From the NCBI GenBank assembly GCA_035604685.1, contig DATNIB010000001.1, forward strand, positions 42,896 through 106,895: DNA of 64,000 nucleotides. The letters run 5' to 3'. The notes under the pieces are model-generated. The model saw nothing but the letters and a program-made list of their open reading frames with translations, was not told the origin of the DNA and did no database searches. Positions 43,879 to 51,331 of this stretch are shown here, one piece after another (position 1 is the stretch's first letter; each line of letters begins with the position of its first letter). The stretch comes from DATNIB01 sp035604685 (GTDB taxonomy: Bacteria; Actinomycetota; Acidimicrobiia; Acidimicrobiales; RAAP-2). The translations under genes and the position numbers were made by a program.

Positions 43879-44942
43879 GGAGCGACCTGCTGGCGGCGAC
43901 CGCCGAGCTGGTCGACATCCCCTCGGTGAGCCGCCACGAGTCCGCGTTGGCCGATCACGTGGCGGCGGCCCTGGCCGGCTGCGCCTGGCTGCGAATCGAG
44001 CGCCTCGGCGACAACGTCGTGGCCAGCACGTCGCTCGGCCGGGAGCGCCGGATCGTGGTGGCCGGTCATCTCGACACCGTCCCACCGAACGGGAACGAGG
44101 CGGCGCGGGTCGAGGGGGAGACCCTCTGGGGGATCGGGTCGGCCGACATGAAGGGCGGCCTGGCGGTGATGCTCGACCTGGCCCGGTCGCTGGAGGCGCC
44201 GACCTCGGACGTCAGCTGGTGCTTCTACGCGCGCGAGGAGGTGAACCGCGCCGAGGGTGGACTGCTCGAGATCTTCGACCAACGGCCGGACTGGCTGTCG
44301 GGCGACGCGGCCATCCTGTGCGAGCCCACCAACGGCGTGGTGGAGGCCGGCTGCCAGGGGACGACGCGCGCCGTCGTGCACATGGGCGGGGTCCGCGCCC
44401 ACAGCGCCCGGCCGTGGACGGGCCGCAACGCCATCCACCGCCTCGCCCCTGTGCTCGACCGGGTCGCCGCCTGGAGCGGCCGGGTGGTCGTGCTGGACGG
44501 GTGCGAGTACAAGGAGCAGCTCCAGGCGGTCGACGTGAGCGGGGGGGTGGCCGGCAACGTCGTCCCCGACGCGGCACAGATCACGCTCAACCACCGCTTC
44601 GCCCCGGACCGCGACACGAAGGCGGTGCGGCAGTTCTTCCACGGGCTGTTGGACGACGTCATGGACCAGGAGAAAGGTGACCGCATCGAATTCGTCGACG
44701 AGGGCAACGGTGCGCCGCCGGGGCTGGGGCACCCGGTCCTGGCGAACCTGCTGGCCGCGTCCGGCGCGCCGGCCCGGGCCAAGCTCGGCTGGACCGACGT
44801 GGCCACCTTCTACGCGCGGGGGATCCCCGCGGCCAACTTCGGACCCGGTGATCCCCTGCTGGCCCACGGGCCCGACGAGCACGTGGAGCGCGCCGCGCTG
44901 GAGCGGGTCCGAGACACCCTGGCGTCGGTCCTCTCGTCCTAG
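43875..44942 (+). CDS. dapE: Succinyl-diaminopimelate desuccinylase
   Basis: DapE is an M20 di-zinc amidohydrolase that releases succinate to give LL-diaminopimelate. The 355-residue protein has GHLDTVPPN (His and Asp ligands), GIGSADMKGGLA (bridging Asp), REEVNRAEGG (catalytic Glu pair), CEPTNGVVEAGCQG, and a C-terminal HGPDEHV His ligand. It is of the actinobacterial length. The GTG at 43875 overlaps the dapD stop (GTGA), so the two are coupled. It closes the dapF-hflX-dapC-dapD-dapE run. Confidence 0.94.
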   Translation: MRSDLLAATAELVDIPSVSRHESALADHVAAALAGCAWLRIERLGDNVVASTSLGRERRIVVAGHLDTVPPNGNEAARVEGETLWGIGSADMKGGLAVMLDLARSLEAPTSDVSWCFYAREEVNRAEGGLLEIFDQRPDWLSGDAAILCEPTNGVVEAGCQGTTRAVVHMGGVRAHSARPWTGRNAIHRLAPVLDRVAAWSGRVVVLDGCEYKEQLQAVDVSGGVAGNVVPDAAQITLNHRFAPDRDTKAVRQFFHGLLDDVMDQEKGDRIEFVDEGNGAPPGLGHPVLANLLAASGAPARAKLGWTDVATFYARGIPAANFGPGDPLLAHGPDEHVERAALERVRDTLASVLSS

Positions 44943-44964
44943 TCGCGGCCGTCGGCCGCCCGGC

Positions 44965-45765
44965 TCAGGCGGCGAGCGACCCCGCGTAGCGGTCGACCGC
45001 GCCGGACATAAGGTCGAGGCCGCGCAGGCCCGGCAGGTTGTCGATGCGCCGGTCGATGCGCTCCGCCACGGCCCGCCCCTCGGGATCGGCGAACAGGTAG
45101 TCGACGAGGAAGCGCAGCTCGGCGGTCGGCATCACGCCGGCGCCGACCGGCTGCCAGAGGTGCTTCAGCGCGAACCGGGTGGCCGCGCGAGCGCGTCGAC
45201 TGGCGCCGAGACGCCGCTCCGCCTCCGAGGCGTAGAAGTCGATGTGGCGGCCCTCCTGCTTCATGATGCGCTTCAGGAGCTCGGAGAGGACCGGGTGCCG
45301 CTCCAGCGTGGCCAGCCGCGCGTAGCCGGCCTGCGTGGCCCACTCATTGACCGCGCCCCAGGCCATGTGGACGGCCACGAACCACTCGCCGAGGACGCTG
45401 GCCGTGCCGAAGTGGAGGGCCACGGTCATCGTGTCCTTCCACCGCCGGCGCAGTCGCAACGCTGCCACCCGGGTGGCTCCGGCCACCTCGCCGTGGGCCT
45501 CGAGGACGCTGGCGATGGCCTCGCCATGCCACATCTCCTCGTAGCCCCAGCAGGCCAGGAACGAGGTGACGTCGGGGTCGCGGTGGGCGGGGGTGAGGAG
45601 CAGGTCGCGCAGGTAGCACACCGTGTGGTGCTCGATGTCGTGCATGTAACGCAGGCTGCGCAGGGTGCCGGGCGACAGGGGATGGGTGCGGAAGTCTTCG
45701 AAGTCGATGCCATCCAGGTCGAGCTTGGCGGTGCGGGACTTGTACGAATCGATGGTGGTCCTCAT
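44965..45765 (-). CDS. Ferritin-like diiron protein, likely SigK-type target
   Basis: A 266-residue all-helical protein with YEEMWHGEAI (ExxH), EWFVAVHMAW and KQEGRHIDFY (ExxH), the metal-binding pattern of ferritin-like / acyl-ACP-desaturase-like four-helix bundles. The substrate is unknown. ATG 45765 is preceded by AAGGAAG; the frame is open upstream to 45864 but lacks a better start. It is divergent from an ECF sigma gene, and its upstream region has a SigK-like promoter sequence. It is much shorter than, and only generally similar to, the diiron protein at 18431. Confidence 0.78.
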   Translation of the reverse strand: MRTTIDSYKSRTAKLDLDGIDFEDFRTHPLSPGTLRSLRYMHDIEHHTVCYLRDLLLTPAHRDPDVTSFLACWGYEEMWHGEAIASVLEAHGEVAGATRVAALRLRRRWKDTMTVALHFGTASVLGEWFVAVHMAWGAVNEWATQAGYARLATLERHPVLSELLKRIMKQEGRHIDFYASEAERRLGASRRARAATRFALKHLWQPVGAGVMPTAELRFLVDYLFADPEGRAVAERIDRRIDNLPGLRGLDLMSGAVDRYAGSLAA

Positions 45766-45797
45766 GATCGCTTCCTTGGGAGAGTGCTCTGTGGGGT

Positions 45798-45825
45798 ATT
45801 CGATCTCACCGGCCATCCGGGATGA
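45798..45825 (-). promoter_or_regulatory. SigK-like promoter for the ferritin-like gene
   Basis: On the minus strand TCATCC (45820-45825) and TCGAAT (45798-45803) are separated by 16 bases. The M. tuberculosis SigK promoter consensus, from memory, is CCATCC-N16/17-CCGAAT, so each hexamer matches 5 of 6. It would give a leader of about 25 bases containing the ribosome binding site. Confidence 0.5.
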
Positions 45826-46003
45826 GCCCACCCACACCCCCGATGGTTGGAAAGAAATTGGCATGCCCGGCGCCCCCTGAAAAGGGGCTCTTTTGGGGGC
45901 CGTTTCATGGGAGCGAGGTCCTGGCCTGGGAATTCCCTGAGACAGGGTCGGACCGAGCAGCGGGCGGTTGGGCCAGACGCGGGGCGGGCTGGGATGCTGG
46001 CGG

Positions 46004-46031
46004 GCATCTAGTGCGGACGCCGGGTCCGAAG
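46004..46031 (+). promoter_or_regulatory. SigK-like autoregulatory promoter candidate for the sigma gene
   Basis: GCATCT (46004-46009) and CCGAAG (46026-46031) are 16 bases apart and resemble the same SigK consensus (4 of 6 and 5 of 6). The second element ends 8 bases before the ATG, so the transcript would be nearly leaderless. The match is weaker than for the divergent gene. Confidence 0.35.
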
Positions 46032-46039
46032 AGGAAGTG

Positions 46040-46606
46040 ATGGAAGAAGAACAGGCGTCGTTGTTGAGCGATGCCCAGTTGGTGGTGGCCGTCGGTCGCT
46101 TCCGCGAGGACGCGCTGGCCGAGGTCTACCGGCGCCACGGGGGCGCCATCTATGGGCTGGCCCGCCGGGTCACCGGCGACGGCGCCGAGGCGGAGGACGT
46201 CGTTCAAGAGGTGATCCTTCGTCTCTGGAGCCGCCCGGACGCCTTCGACCCCTCCCGCGGCTCGCTGCGGTCCTTCCTCTTGGCCCAGTCCCACGGTCGG
46301 GCCGTCGATGCGGTCCGCTCCCGCGCGGCCCGGCAGCGGCGCGAGGGTCGGGAGGTGCCCACGCCGAGCGGGTATGACATCGAGCACCAGGTCTGGGATC
46401 TCGTCCTGGCCGACCAGGTGGCCAAGGCGATCTCCTCCTTGCCCGAAGAGGAGCGGGCACCGATCGAGCTCGCCTACTTCGGCGGGCACACCTACCGGGA
46501 GGTGGCCGTCCTGTTGTCCCAACCGGAGGGGACGGTCAAGAGCCGGATCAGGAGCGGCCTGCGCAAGATGCGCGGCGTGCTGGCCGACAGTGGAGTCAGC
46601 GGATGA
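46040..46606 (+). CDS. sigK: ECF RNA polymerase sigma factor, SigK-like
   Basis: A 188-residue group 4 sigma factor with region 2 (DALAEVYRRHGGAIYGLARRV, then EAEDVVQEVILRLW) and region 4 (LPEEERAPIELAYFGGHTYREVAVLLSQPEGTVKSRIRSGLRKMR). The next gene, overlapping by 4 bases, is an RskA-type anti-sigma factor, which supports the SigK label. The ATG has GAGGAAG just before it. Sequestration at the membrane by the anti-sigma factor and release by regulated proteolysis is the known mechanism for the family. Confidence 0.85.
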   Translation: MEEEQASLLSDAQLVVAVGRFREDALAEVYRRHGGAIYGLARRVTGDGAEAEDVVQEVILRLWSRPDAFDPSRGSLRSFLLAQSHGRAVDAVRSRAARQRREGREVPTPSGYDIEHQVWDLVLADQVAKAISSLPEEERAPIELAYFGGHTYREVAVLLSQPEGTVKSRIRSGLRKMRGVLADSGVSG

Positions 46607-47409
46607 GCGACGACACCGTGCACGACGAGGTGGAGAGCCTGCTCGGCGCGTACGCGCTCGATGCCGTCGACGACGATGAGCGCGCACTCGTGGAGTCGCA
46701 CCTCGAGGGTTGCCCGCGTTGCCGGGCCGAGGTCGACGCGTTCATGGAGGTGGCGGCCGCGCTCGGGAACTCGATCGATCCGGTCCCCCCCGAGCTCTGG
46801 GCCCGCATCGGGGGGCGCCTCGACCTGTCCGCGCCAGGGGACGCCACGCTCCTCGAGATCCGGGCCAAGGCGCGACAGCAGATCGCGGGCTTCGCGCCCC
46901 GACGGGTGGGTGCCGGGGCCACCGCCGTCGCGGCGCGCTGGCAGCGGCGCGCCATGGTGGCGGCGGCGGCAGCGGCGGCCGTCGCGCTCGCGCTCGTCTC
47001 CCTCAGCCTGTCGAACGCCAACAGCCGGGTGGACCAGCTCCAGGCGTTGGCGGCCGCCCGGGGCGCCGGTGCCGCGGCCCAGGCCGCACTGGCCGATCCC
47101 GCCCACCGGCTGGTCGAGCTCCGGGGACCGGGCGGCGCGCAGCTGGCCACGGTGGTGGTCTCGCCCACCGGCACCGGATACCTGCTCGCGTCGCACTTCG
47201 CCCCGTTGCCGGGCACGCAGACCTATCAGCTGTGGGCGCGCATCGATTCCCGACCCATCTCGCTCGGGCTGCTCGGCCCCCGTCCGGCACGCGACGCGGC
47301 CTTCACCGTGGGGACCGCCGCCAGCGCGCTGCTCGTGACCGTGGAACCGGCGGGCGGGACGGTCAGGCCGAGCGGTTCCCCGGTCGCGGTCGGTCCGGTG
47401 ACTGCCTGA
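46603..47409 (+). CDS. rskA: RskA-type anti-sigma factor
   Basis: This 268-residue single-pass membrane protein binds and inhibits the adjacent sigma factor. The N-terminal anti-sigma domain has HLEGCPRC, the HxxxCxxC of zinc-type anti-sigma domains, within about 75 residues. A membrane segment (MVAAAAAAAVALALVSLSL) lies near residues 117-135. The extracytoplasmic C-terminal domain (TQTYQLWARIDSRPISLGLL) is characteristic of RskA. The ATG overlaps the sigma stop, a coupled pair. It is convergent with lexA. Confidence 0.87.
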   Translation: MSDDTVHDEVESLLGAYALDAVDDDERALVESHLEGCPRCRAEVDAFMEVAAALGNSIDPVPPELWARIGGRLDLSAPGDATLLEIRAKARQQIAGFAPRRVGAGATAVAARWQRRAMVAAAAAAAVALALVSLSLSNANSRVDQLQALAAARGAGAAAQAALADPAHRLVELRGPGGAQLATVVVSPTGTGYLLASHFAPLPGTQTYQLWARIDSRPISLGLLGPRPARDAAFTVGTAASALLVTVEPAGGTVRPSGSPVAVGPVTA

Positions 47410-47427
47410 CCCGTCGCGGCGATCCCC

Positions 47428-48057
47428 TCAGAGCCGACGGAGGACCGTGACCACCTTGCCGTAGATGGTGACGTCGTCGGACGAGAACTCCATGGGGGAG
47501 AAGGTGGGGTTGGCCGGGGTCAGCACCACCTTGCCGTGCTTGCGCGAAAACGTCTTCACCGTCGCCTCATCGCCGGGGATGCCCGCCACGACGATGTCGC
47601 CGTTCTCGGCTTCGGGTTGCTGGCGGACCACGACGTAGTCGCCGTCGAGGATCCCGACGTCGATCATGGAGTCGCCGCGTACCCGCAGCATGAAGGTCGA
47701 GCCCGTCCCGATGAAGCGCTCGGGCAGAGACAGGACCTCCTCCACGTTCTCGTGGGCCAGCACGCCGGTGCCGGCGGCGACGTCGCCCAGCAGGGGGACG
47801 TGGCGGACGGGGCCGGCCGCCATCGCCGCCTTGGAGGACGGGTCGTAGCGGACCTGGATGGCGCGCGGCTTGGTCGGGTCGCGCTGGAGGTAGCCCTCGC
47901 GCTGGAGCACCGCCAGGTGGGTGTGGACGGTGGCGGAGGAGTGGAGCCCGACGGCCTCGCCGATCTCGCGCACCGAGGGCGGGTAGCCGCGTTCGCGCAG
48001 GGAATCGGCGATGAACAGGAGAATCTGCTCTCGCTTGCCACTCAGGGTCTCTGCCAT
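47428..48057 (-). CDS. lexA: SOS repressor LexA
   Basis: LexA represses DNA-damage genes and self-cleaves when RecA filaments form. The 209-residue protein has a winged-helix DNA-binding domain (PSVREIGEAVGLHSSATVHTHL), the Ala95-Gly96 cleavage site in GDVAAGTG, and the Ser130/Lys168 dyad (RGDSMIDVG and ATVKTF). GAGGAGG lies 7 bases before the ATG. Two LexA boxes in its promoter indicate autoregulation. It is divergent from a LysM protein and then nrdR, the same order as M. tuberculosis Rv2720-Rv2719c-Rv2718c. Confidence 0.97.
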   Translation of the reverse strand: MAETLSGKREQILLFIADSLRERGYPPSVREIGEAVGLHSSATVHTHLAVLQREGYLQRDPTKPRAIQVRYDPSSKAAMAAGPVRHVPLLGDVAAGTGVLAHENVEEVLSLPERFIGTGSTFMLRVRGDSMIDVGILDGDYVVVRQQPEAENGDIVVAGIPGDEATVKTFSRKHGKVVLTPANPTFSPMEFSSDDVTIYGKVVTVLRRL

Positions 48058-48091
48058 CGTCGGACCTCCTCGCCGCGACCGGTGCGGATCA

Positions 48092-48153
48092 CGAACATCT
48101 GTTTGGCTGAGTCACCATACCGAACCGGATGGCCGAAGGCAAACATCTGTTCG
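48092..48153 (-). promoter_or_regulatory. lexA promoter with two LexA boxes
   Basis: Boxes at 48092-48105 (CGAACATCTGTTTG) and 48140-48153 (CAAACATCTGTTCG) each differ from the palindromic consensus by one base. On the minus strand TTGCCT and TATGGT are spaced by 17 bases; the -35 starts inside the second box and the first box lies just past the -10. Both would block lexA transcription. Confidence 0.85.
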
Positions 48154-48163
48154 GATCGGGTCC

Positions 48164-48216
48164 TTGACACGAACGGGTGTTCGTGATCACATGTAGCTAT
48201 GGCGAACAGGCGTTCG
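48164..48216 (+). promoter_or_regulatory. LysM-gene promoter with two LexA boxes
   Basis: TTGACA (48164-48169) is followed immediately by a perfect LexA box CGAACGGGTGTTCG (48170-48183), which fills the spacer before a TCACAT-like -10. A second perfect box, CGAACAGGCGTTCG (48203-48216), lies in the leader. This is strong evidence that the LysM gene is DNA-damage inducible. Confidence 0.87.
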
Positions 48217-48257
48217 GACATGGTGTCGGCAGGATCCCGCCGGGAGGAGTGGGGCTA

Positions 48258-48743
48258 GTGGCCATCGCTCCCCTGCCCGACCCGTGGCTGATCGAGGTCG
48301 CCGCCCCGACGCGCCCTGAACTCCGGTTGGTCCGTTTCGACCCGGAGTCCTGGGACAACGACGAGCTTCAGCTCGGCCAGGCCGGCCGGCCCCTGGAAGG
48401 CCGATCGGATCCCTCCCTGGTGGACGCGCCGGTGGGCACCCCGAGACGGGGTGCCTCACCGGCCGTCCGACGTCGTCGGCTGGCCGCGTTGGGTCTCTTG
48501 GCGGCGGCGGTGCTGGGTTTGGCCCTGCCGGTGTCGGCGCTCGGGGGCCGGTCGCTGTCTGTCGGGACTGCGCCGGCACCCCTCGTCGGGCACACCTTCT
48601 ACACGGTGCGGCCCGGTGACACGCTGTGGTCGATCGCCACGCGGCTCGATCCGGCCGGCGATCCCCGGCCGTTGGTGACGCAGCTCGCCACCGAGACCGG
48701 CTCGGACACCGTGATGGCCGGTCAGCGCATCTGGCTTCCCTGA
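48258..48743 (+). CDS. SOS-induced LysM membrane protein (candidate division inhibitor)
   Basis: A 161-residue protein with about 75 N-terminal cytoplasmic residues, one membrane helix (LAALGLLAAAVLGLALPVSAL) and a C-terminal LysM domain (FYTVRPGDTLWSIATRL) that binds peptidoglycan. GTG 48258 is chosen because GGGAGGAG lies 8 bases upstream. Position and regulation match mycobacterial Rv2719c (ChiZ) and resemble Bacillus YneA and Corynebacterium DivS, which block division during the SOS response. Function here is inferred. Confidence 0.85.
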   Translation: MAIAPLPDPWLIEVAAPTRPELRLVRFDPESWDNDELQLGQAGRPLEGRSDPSLVDAPVGTPRRGASPAVRRRRLAALGLLAAAVLGLALPVSALGGRSLSVGTAPAPLVGHTFYTVRPGDTLWSIATRLDPAGDPRPLVTQLATETGSDTVMAGQRIWLP

Positions 48744-48786
48744 ACGCCCGGCAGCGCGCGCTGACCGGCGAACTAGCCTCGGCCAG

Positions 48787-49257
48787 GTGCGCTGTCCCTG
48801 GTGCTCCGTCGACGACGACCGGGTGGTGGACTCACGTTTGGCCGACGAGGGCGTGGCCATACGCCGGCGCCGCGAGTGCCTGGGTTGCGGACGCCGGTTC
48901 ACGACCTTCGAACGAGTCGATGAGGTGCCGCTCTGGGTGGTCAAGCGCTCGGGCCAGCGCGAGCCCTTTGACCGGGCCAAGCTCGTCGACGGGGTGCGAG
49001 CCGCCTGCAAGAACAGGCCGGTGACCGACGCCGAGCTCCAGGACCTGGCTCAAGGCGTCGAGGAGACGTTGCGCGGGCGCGGCCTGGAACCGACGAGCCA
49101 GCAGGTGGGCGTCGCGGTCCTCGAGCAGCTGAAGGCGCTCGATGAGGTCGCCTACGTTCGCTTCGCCAGTGTCTACAAAGGCTTTGAGGACCTGGGTGAC
49201 TTCGAGCGCGAGGTCGGCCTGCTCACGAAGACGACCGAGCCGAAGCGCCGGGGTTGA
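48787..49257 (+). CDS. nrdR: Transcriptional repressor NrdR
   Basis: NrdR senses ATP/dATP and represses ribonucleotide reductase genes. The 156-residue protein has the zinc ribbon with Cys3, Cys6, Cys31 and Cys34 (MRCPWC and CLGC) and an ATP-cone domain starting VVKRSGQREPFDRAKLVDG. TAGCCT (48774-48779) ends 7 bases before the GTG, a leaderless start. No nrd genes are in the window, so its targets are elsewhere. Confidence 0.96.
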   Translation: MRCPWCSVDDDRVVDSRLADEGVAIRRRRECLGCGRRFTTFERVDEVPLWVVKRSGQREPFDRAKLVDGVRAACKNRPVTDAELQDLAQGVEETLRGRGLEPTSQQVGVAVLEQLKALDEVAYVRFASVYKGFEDLGDFEREVGLLTKTTEPKRRG

Positions 49258-49260
49258 CGC

Positions 49261-49968
49261 GTGGCCGAGCTGTTGGGCGAGGCGCCGGGGCGCGTGCTCG
49301 CTATCTACGCGCATCCCGACGACGCCGACGTGGCGTGCGGGGGCACGCTCGCCCGCTGGTCGAGGGCGGGCTGCGAAGTGCACCTCGTCGTCTGCACCGA
49401 CGGCGGGCGGGGCACGCGTGAACCCACGGTGGACGTCGCCGAGCTGGCGAAGCGGCGCGCCGGGGAGCTCGACGCGGCGGCCCGCAAGATCGGGTTGGCC
49501 GCCCATCACGTTCTGGGCTTCCCGGACGGAGAGCTCGAAGACACGGACTCCCTGCGGGGCGAGCTCGTCGGCTGGGTGCGCACGGTGAAGCCCGACGTGG
49601 TCTGCGGCCACGATCCGACTGCCGTGTTCTTCGGTGAGCACTACGTGAACCACCGGGACCACCGCATCGCAGGGTGGGCGCTGCTCGACGCGCTCTGCCC
49701 GGCGGCCGGGCTTCCGCACTACTTCCCAGAGCGCGGCCCGGCCCACCAGGCGTCGGCCGCCTACCTGACCGGCACCCTCGAGCCCGACGTGTGGGTGGAC
49801 GTGACCGACACCATTGACGTGAAGGTCGCTGCGGTGCAGTGCCATCGCAGCCAGTTCGCGGGCGGGGATGCTTGGGCCGGCGACGCGGTGCGCCTGCGGG
49901 CGGAGGAGGAGGGGCGCCGGGCCGGTGTCCCCTACGCCGAGGGCTTCCGCCGGCTGCTGCTCAGCTGA
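49261..49968 (+). CDS. PIG-L family deacetylase
   Basis: A 235-residue zinc-dependent N-acetylglucosaminyl-type deacetylase. AHPDDAD at 17-23 gives the His-Asp-Asp zinc and base residues, and NHRDHR near residue 130 gives the third ligand. The family includes MshB and Mca of mycothiol metabolism and BshB; the substrate here is not determined. The GTG is 3 bases after the nrdR stop, so the two are probably co-transcribed, and dinB follows 10 bases downstream. Confidence 0.87.
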   Translation: MAELLGEAPGRVLAIYAHPDDADVACGGTLARWSRAGCEVHLVVCTDGGRGTREPTVDVAELAKRRAGELDAAARKIGLAAHHVLGFPDGELEDTDSLRGELVGWVRTVKPDVVCGHDPTAVFFGEHYVNHRDHRIAGWALLDALCPAAGLPHYFPERGPAHQASAAYLTGTLEPDVWVDVTDTIDVKVAAVQCHRSQFAGGDAWAGDAVRLRAEEEGRRAGVPYAEGFRRLLLS

Positions 49969-49978
49969 GGTGGGCGAC

Positions 49979-51331
49979 GTGGACCGGGACGACCGCTCGG
50001 GCGAGCTCGACCCCGCCGTCCTCCACGTGGACATGGACGCCTTCTTCGCGGCGGTCGAGCTGCTGGACCGGCCCGAACTGGTGGGTCGCCCGGTCATCGT
50101 CGGCGGCACCGGCCAGCGGGGCGTGGTCGCCGCCTGCACCTACGAGGCGCGCGCCTACGGCGTGCACTCGGCCATGCCGTCGGTGCGGGCCCGGCAGCTC
50201 TGTCCCGACGCGGTGTTCCTCGACGGCCGCCACTCCCGCTACGCCGAGGTGAGCCGGCAGATCCACGCAATCTTCAAGAAGGCGACGCCCAAGATCGAAC
50301 CGCTCGGTCTCGACGAGGCGTTCCTCGACGTGACCGGGGCGAAGCGCCTCCTCGGCACGCCTCGCGCCATCGCGCAGGACCTGCGGCGGCGCATCGCCCA
50401 CGAGCTCTCGCTCAACTGCTCGGTCGGCGTCGGCCGGTCGAAGTTGGTGGCCAAGCTGGCCTCGCGTGCGGCCAAGCCGGTCCCGACCCGCGACCGGGTG
50501 GAACCGGGTCCGGGGGTCGTGGTCGTGCTGGCCGAAGAGGAGCTCGACTTCTTGCACCCACTGTCGGTGCGCGCGCTGTGGGGTGTCGGCCCCGCCACGG
50601 GGCGACGGCTCCAGGCGCTCGGCATCCGCACGGTGGGGGAGCTGGCGCAGCTGCCCGAGGGGGTCCTCATCCACCGGTTCGGGCGGGTCCTCGGCACCCA
50701 GCTGTCCGAGCTCGCCCGCGGCGAGGACGTCCGTCCGGTGGTGGCCGACCGCCCGGCCAAGTCCATCGGACACGAGGAGACCTTCCGCCACGACGTCTAC
50801 GAGCCGGCCGAGCTGCGCCACCACATCCTGCGGATGGCCGATGCGGTGGCCGAGGCCCTGCGCGGCGAGGCGCTGGCCGGTCGCACGGTGACGATCAAGG
50901 TGCGCTTCGCCGACTTCGAGACCATCACCCGCGGCCACACCGTGCCCTTCGCCATCGACGCGCCCCGGGCGATCGACGCGGTGGCGGGCGCGCTGCTCGA
51001 GAGCGTCGAGCTGCGATCAGGGGTCCGCCTGCTCGGGGTGAGCGTGTCCAACCTGGAGCACAAGGGCACGCCCCGCCAGCTCGCCTTCGACGTGGCGGCC
51101 GGCGATCGGGCGGCCGACGCCGCGGCACGCGCCGTCGAGCTCCAGACCTCCTCGGAGGAACTGGCCGGCGTGGTCTCGGCGATCCGGGCGCGTTTCGGGC
51201 GCCGGTCGCTCGGCCTCGCCTCGATGCTGAGCGAGCGGGGACTGCAGGTGACCGAGCAGCACCAGGCCCAGTGGGGCCCGACCGAGGGTGACGACCCGTC
51301 CGGGTCGGCCGCGCCGCCTACTGGACGGTGA
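49979..51331 (+). CDS. dinB: DNA polymerase IV (Y-family)
   Basis: DinB copies past DNA lesions at the cost of accuracy. The 450-residue protein has the catalytic HVDMDAFFAAVEL and LGLDEAFLDVTG motifs, the YEARAYGVHSAMP finger, helix-hairpin-helix thumb (LWGVGPATGRRLQALGIRTVG) and little-finger domain. GTG 49979 is preferred for the upstream GAGGTGG; GTG 49970 is an alternative. I see no LexA box directly upstream, so any SOS control would come through the nrdR-PIG-L transcript or be absent. The 3' end overlaps the convergent gene by 14 bases. Confidence 0.93.
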   Translation: MDRDDRSGELDPAVLHVDMDAFFAAVELLDRPELVGRPVIVGGTGQRGVVAACTYEARAYGVHSAMPSVRARQLCPDAVFLDGRHSRYAEVSRQIHAIFKKATPKIEPLGLDEAFLDVTGAKRLLGTPRAIAQDLRRRIAHELSLNCSVGVGRSKLVAKLASRAAKPVPTRDRVEPGPGVVVVLAEEELDFLHPLSVRALWGVGPATGRRLQALGIRTVGELAQLPEGVLIHRFGRVLGTQLSELARGEDVRPVVADRPAKSIGHEETFRHDVYEPAELRHHILRMADAVAEALRGEALAGRTVTIKVRFADFETITRGHTVPFAIDAPRAIDAVAGALLESVELRSGVRLLGVSVSNLEHKGTPRQLAFDVAAGDRAADAAARAVELQTSSEELAGVVSAIRARFGRRSLGLASMLSERGLQVTEQHQAQWGPTEGDDPSGSAAPPTGR

